Origin: Bacteroidota bacterium
GTDB lineage: Bacteria; Bacteroidota; Bacteroidia; Chitinophagales; Chitinophagaceae
Length of the DNA: 14,529 nucleotides
Reading direction: 5' to 3'
Assembly (NCBI GenBank): GCA_023423285.1
Contig: JAFAFV010000005.1
Coordinates: forward strand, 1 to 14,529
Part shown: positions 13,142-14,529 of the stretch, piece by piece
Layout: every line of letters starts with the position of its first letter
How positions within the stretch are numbered: the first letter of the stretch is position 1
The notes under the pieces: model-generated
What the model was told of the DNA's origin: nothing
The model's input: only the letters and a program-made list of their open reading frames with translations
Databases searched by the model: none
Position numbers and translations under genes: made by a program

Positions 13142-14231
13142 ATGACACAGGAAAAACTTAATGATATGCGGTCCCGCGTTCTCGGGATAAGGAGGTTTCT
13201 TTGACGTTGATAACCGCCGTCAAAAAATTGCAGAAGATAAACAACTATCGCTAAGTCCCGGTTTCTGGGACGATAATAGCCGTGCCACGGAAATTATGAA
13301 GAGTGTAAAAACCAATGAATATTGGCTTGACCTTTATGCTGAGGTGGATACAGCAGTAGAAGATTTTGCTGTACTGTACGATTTCTGGAAAAGCGGCGAT
13401 GCCACTGAAAATGAAACACAACAGGCATACAATCATGCCCTGGAGGTTTTAGATGATGCCGAGTTTAAAAGCACGCTCAACGAGCCAGAAGACGAACTGA
13501 CGGCTGTCTTGCAAATCAATTCAGGCGCGGGTGGCACCGAAAGCCAGGACTGGGCAGAAATGCTGGCACGCATGTATAAAATGTATGGAGAAAAACAAGG
13601 CTGGGTGGTGACAGAACTTGACTGGCAATGGGGCGATGGTGCAGGCATCAAAACGGCTACGCTACAGTTTGATGGGCCGTTTGCTTATGGCTTTCTAAAA
13701 GCTGAAAGTGGTGTGCACCGGCTGGTTCGCATTTCTCCCTTTGATAGTAATGCGCGCAGGCACACGTCTTTTGCTTCCATATTTGTGTACCCATTGGTTG
13801 ATGATTCAATTAATATAGAAGTGAAAGATGCAGAAGTAAAAATGGAAACTGCGCGCAGCGGAGGCGCTGGTGGCCAGAACGTAAATAAGGTGGAAACGAA
13901 AGTGTTTTTAACCCACATCCCTACAGGTATTACAGTAGTCTGCCAAACCGAGCGCACGCAAATGGGCAACCGTGAAAAGGCCATGCAAATGCTTAAAAGC
14001 CGTTTGTACGAAGAAGAATTGCGCAGACGCGAAGAACTGAAAAATGCTGCCAATGCCAATAAAAAGAAAATTGAATGGGGCAGCCAGATACGCAGCTATG
14101 TTTTCCACCCTTATAAAATGATCAAAGATCACCGCACCGATTATGAAGTAGGAAATGTGCAACCCGTAATGGATGGCGAGCTGGATGGTTTTATTAAAGC
14201 GTACCTGATGATGAGTAAAGAGGAAGCTTAA
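13142..14231 (+). CDS. prfB: Peptide chain release factor 2, programmed +1 frameshift
   Basis: RF2 recognises UGA and UAA stop codons and triggers release of the finished protein. The gene is read in two frames. The first, from ATG 13142, has 20 codons ending at an in-frame TGA (13202-13204). A +1 shift at CTT then continues with GAC at 13203 to the stop at 14229-14231. The joined protein has about 362 residues, close to E. coli RF2 (365), and the junction reads RRFL-DVDNRRQKIAED, as at the same place in relatives. The codon-recognition motif SPF occurs in VRISPFDSNARRH, and the catalytic GGQ in SGGAGGQNVNKVETKV. Without the frameshift one would wrongly start at the internal ATG 13296 and lose the N-terminus. 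Expression is self-regulated: low RF2 slows reading of the UGA and favours the shift. Confidence 0.98.
13189..13205 (+). other. RF2 programmed +1 frameshift site
   Basis: AAGGAGG (13189-13195) is an internal Shine-Dalgarno-like element. Three bases later comes the slippery CTT (13199-13201), the zero-frame stop TGA (13202-13204) and C (13205). CTT-TGA-C and the three-base spacing match the classic prfB shift site. The ribosome slips from CTT to TTT and continues at GAC. Confidence 0.97.
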
Positions 14232-14259
14232 ATTTATAATTCCTATTAAATAAAATATT

Positions 14260-14529
14260 ATGAGCCACGGAAATTTTTCATATCCCATGCCTGCCAACGA
14301 ACAGGTGCTGAATTATGCGCCCGGAAGTGCTGAAAAGGATACTTTGAAAAAAACACTCGATTTGCTGAAAAGTGAAGTGATAGATGTGCCCATGTATATT
14401 GGCGAAGAAGAAGTGCGTACAGATAAGAAAGTGGAGATGCGCCCGCCACATGAAAGAGCACATTTGTTAGGCACCTTATCTGTTGGCAATAAAGAACATG
14501 TGCAAATGGCTATTAACGCTGCTCTGAAG
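14260..14529 (+). CDS. pruA: 1-pyrroline-5-carboxylate dehydrogenase, 3'-truncated
   Basis: The enzyme (L-glutamate gamma-semialdehyde dehydrogenase) oxidises the proline breakdown product glutamate semialdehyde to glutamate with NAD. Only the first 90 codons are in the window, from ATG 14260 to the last base, with no stop. The visible part shows a YAPGS segment near residues 19-23, VPMYIGEEEVRTDKK near 44-58 and RPPHERAHLLG near 61-71. This is the N-terminal pattern of the stand-alone bacterial P5C dehydrogenases (aldehyde dehydrogenase superfamily), where PHD/PHE..H.(V/L)G follows the IGG/IGEEE.RT strand. The catalytic cysteine and NAD site lie beyond the window. The gene begins 28 bases after prfB with no terminator between, so readthrough from prfB is possible. 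Identification is good but rests on the N-terminus only. Confidence 0.9.
   Translation, partial: MSHGNFSYPMPANEQVLNYAPGSAEKDTLKKTLDLLKSEVIDVPMYIGEEEVRTDKKVEMRPPHERAHLLGTLSVGNKEHVQMAINAALK

Noticed and set aside
13202..13204. In-frame TGA read as a disabling mutation in prfB
   Set aside because: The surrounding AAGGAGG-TTT-CTT-TGA-C is the standard programmed frameshift signal, so the gene is intact.
13296..14231. prfB taken to start at ATG 13296
   Set aside because: Conserved RF2 sequence lies upstream in the same frame back to the frameshift site, and the gene would lack its first ~51 residues.

Overview
The window is a stretch of ordinary chromosome from a Gram-negative bacterium of the phylum Bacteroidota, probably near Chitinophagaceae. 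This rests on AT-leaning DNA, promoter boxes of the TAnnTTTG type, A-rich translation starts without Shine-Dalgarno sequences, several lipoproteins, and protein sequences that read like that group. The family-level placement is an inference. No tRNA, rRNA, IS element, phage block or CRISPR array is visible. No gap between genes exceeds about 185 bases.

Layout. Positions 1-547 hold the 3' end of prmA. Then come plsY (679-1332), an M48 metalloprotease lipoprotein (1403-2218) and a small DUF3052-like protein (2390-2827). rpsL-rpsG (3012-3887) form a two-gene ribosomal operon with its own promoter and terminator. A lipoprotein esterase (4028-4990) converges on, and overlaps by four bases, a minus-strand pair: pcm (6345-5689) followed by a LysE-type exporter (5682-4987). 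A small outer-membrane-type protein (6426-7025) converges on a second minus-strand group: a DUF2157-like membrane protein (9614-8580), an M15 metallopeptidase without a signal peptide (8485-7892) and a caspase-like protease (7843-7028). The plus strand resumes with a secreted protein built of two tandem TonB-C-like repeats (9704-10555), aspS (10615-12453), a DUF6799-like lipoprotein (12530-13033), prfB with a programmed +1 frameshift (13142-14231), and the 5' part of a 1-pyrroline-5-carboxylate dehydrogenase gene (14260-end).

Theme. Much of the window serves translation and protein upkeep: PrmA modifies L11, S12 and S7 build the 30S subunit, AspRS charges tRNA, RF2 terminates, and PCMT repairs damaged proteins. 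The least ordinary part is the caspase/M15 peptidase pair. An endolysin-like peptidase with a very Lys/Arg-rich N-terminus sits directly upstream of a metacaspase-like protease, a family that usually cuts after Arg/Lys. A dyad lies at the presumed promoter of the pair. Whether this is a proteolytically activated lysis or defence module is a hypothesis only. Other points of note are the RF2 frameshift, which carries the one strong Shine-Dalgarno-like sequence noticed near a gene start, promoter boxes only 4-7 bases from start codons that suggest leaderless mRNAs, and an internal gene duplication at 9848-10531.
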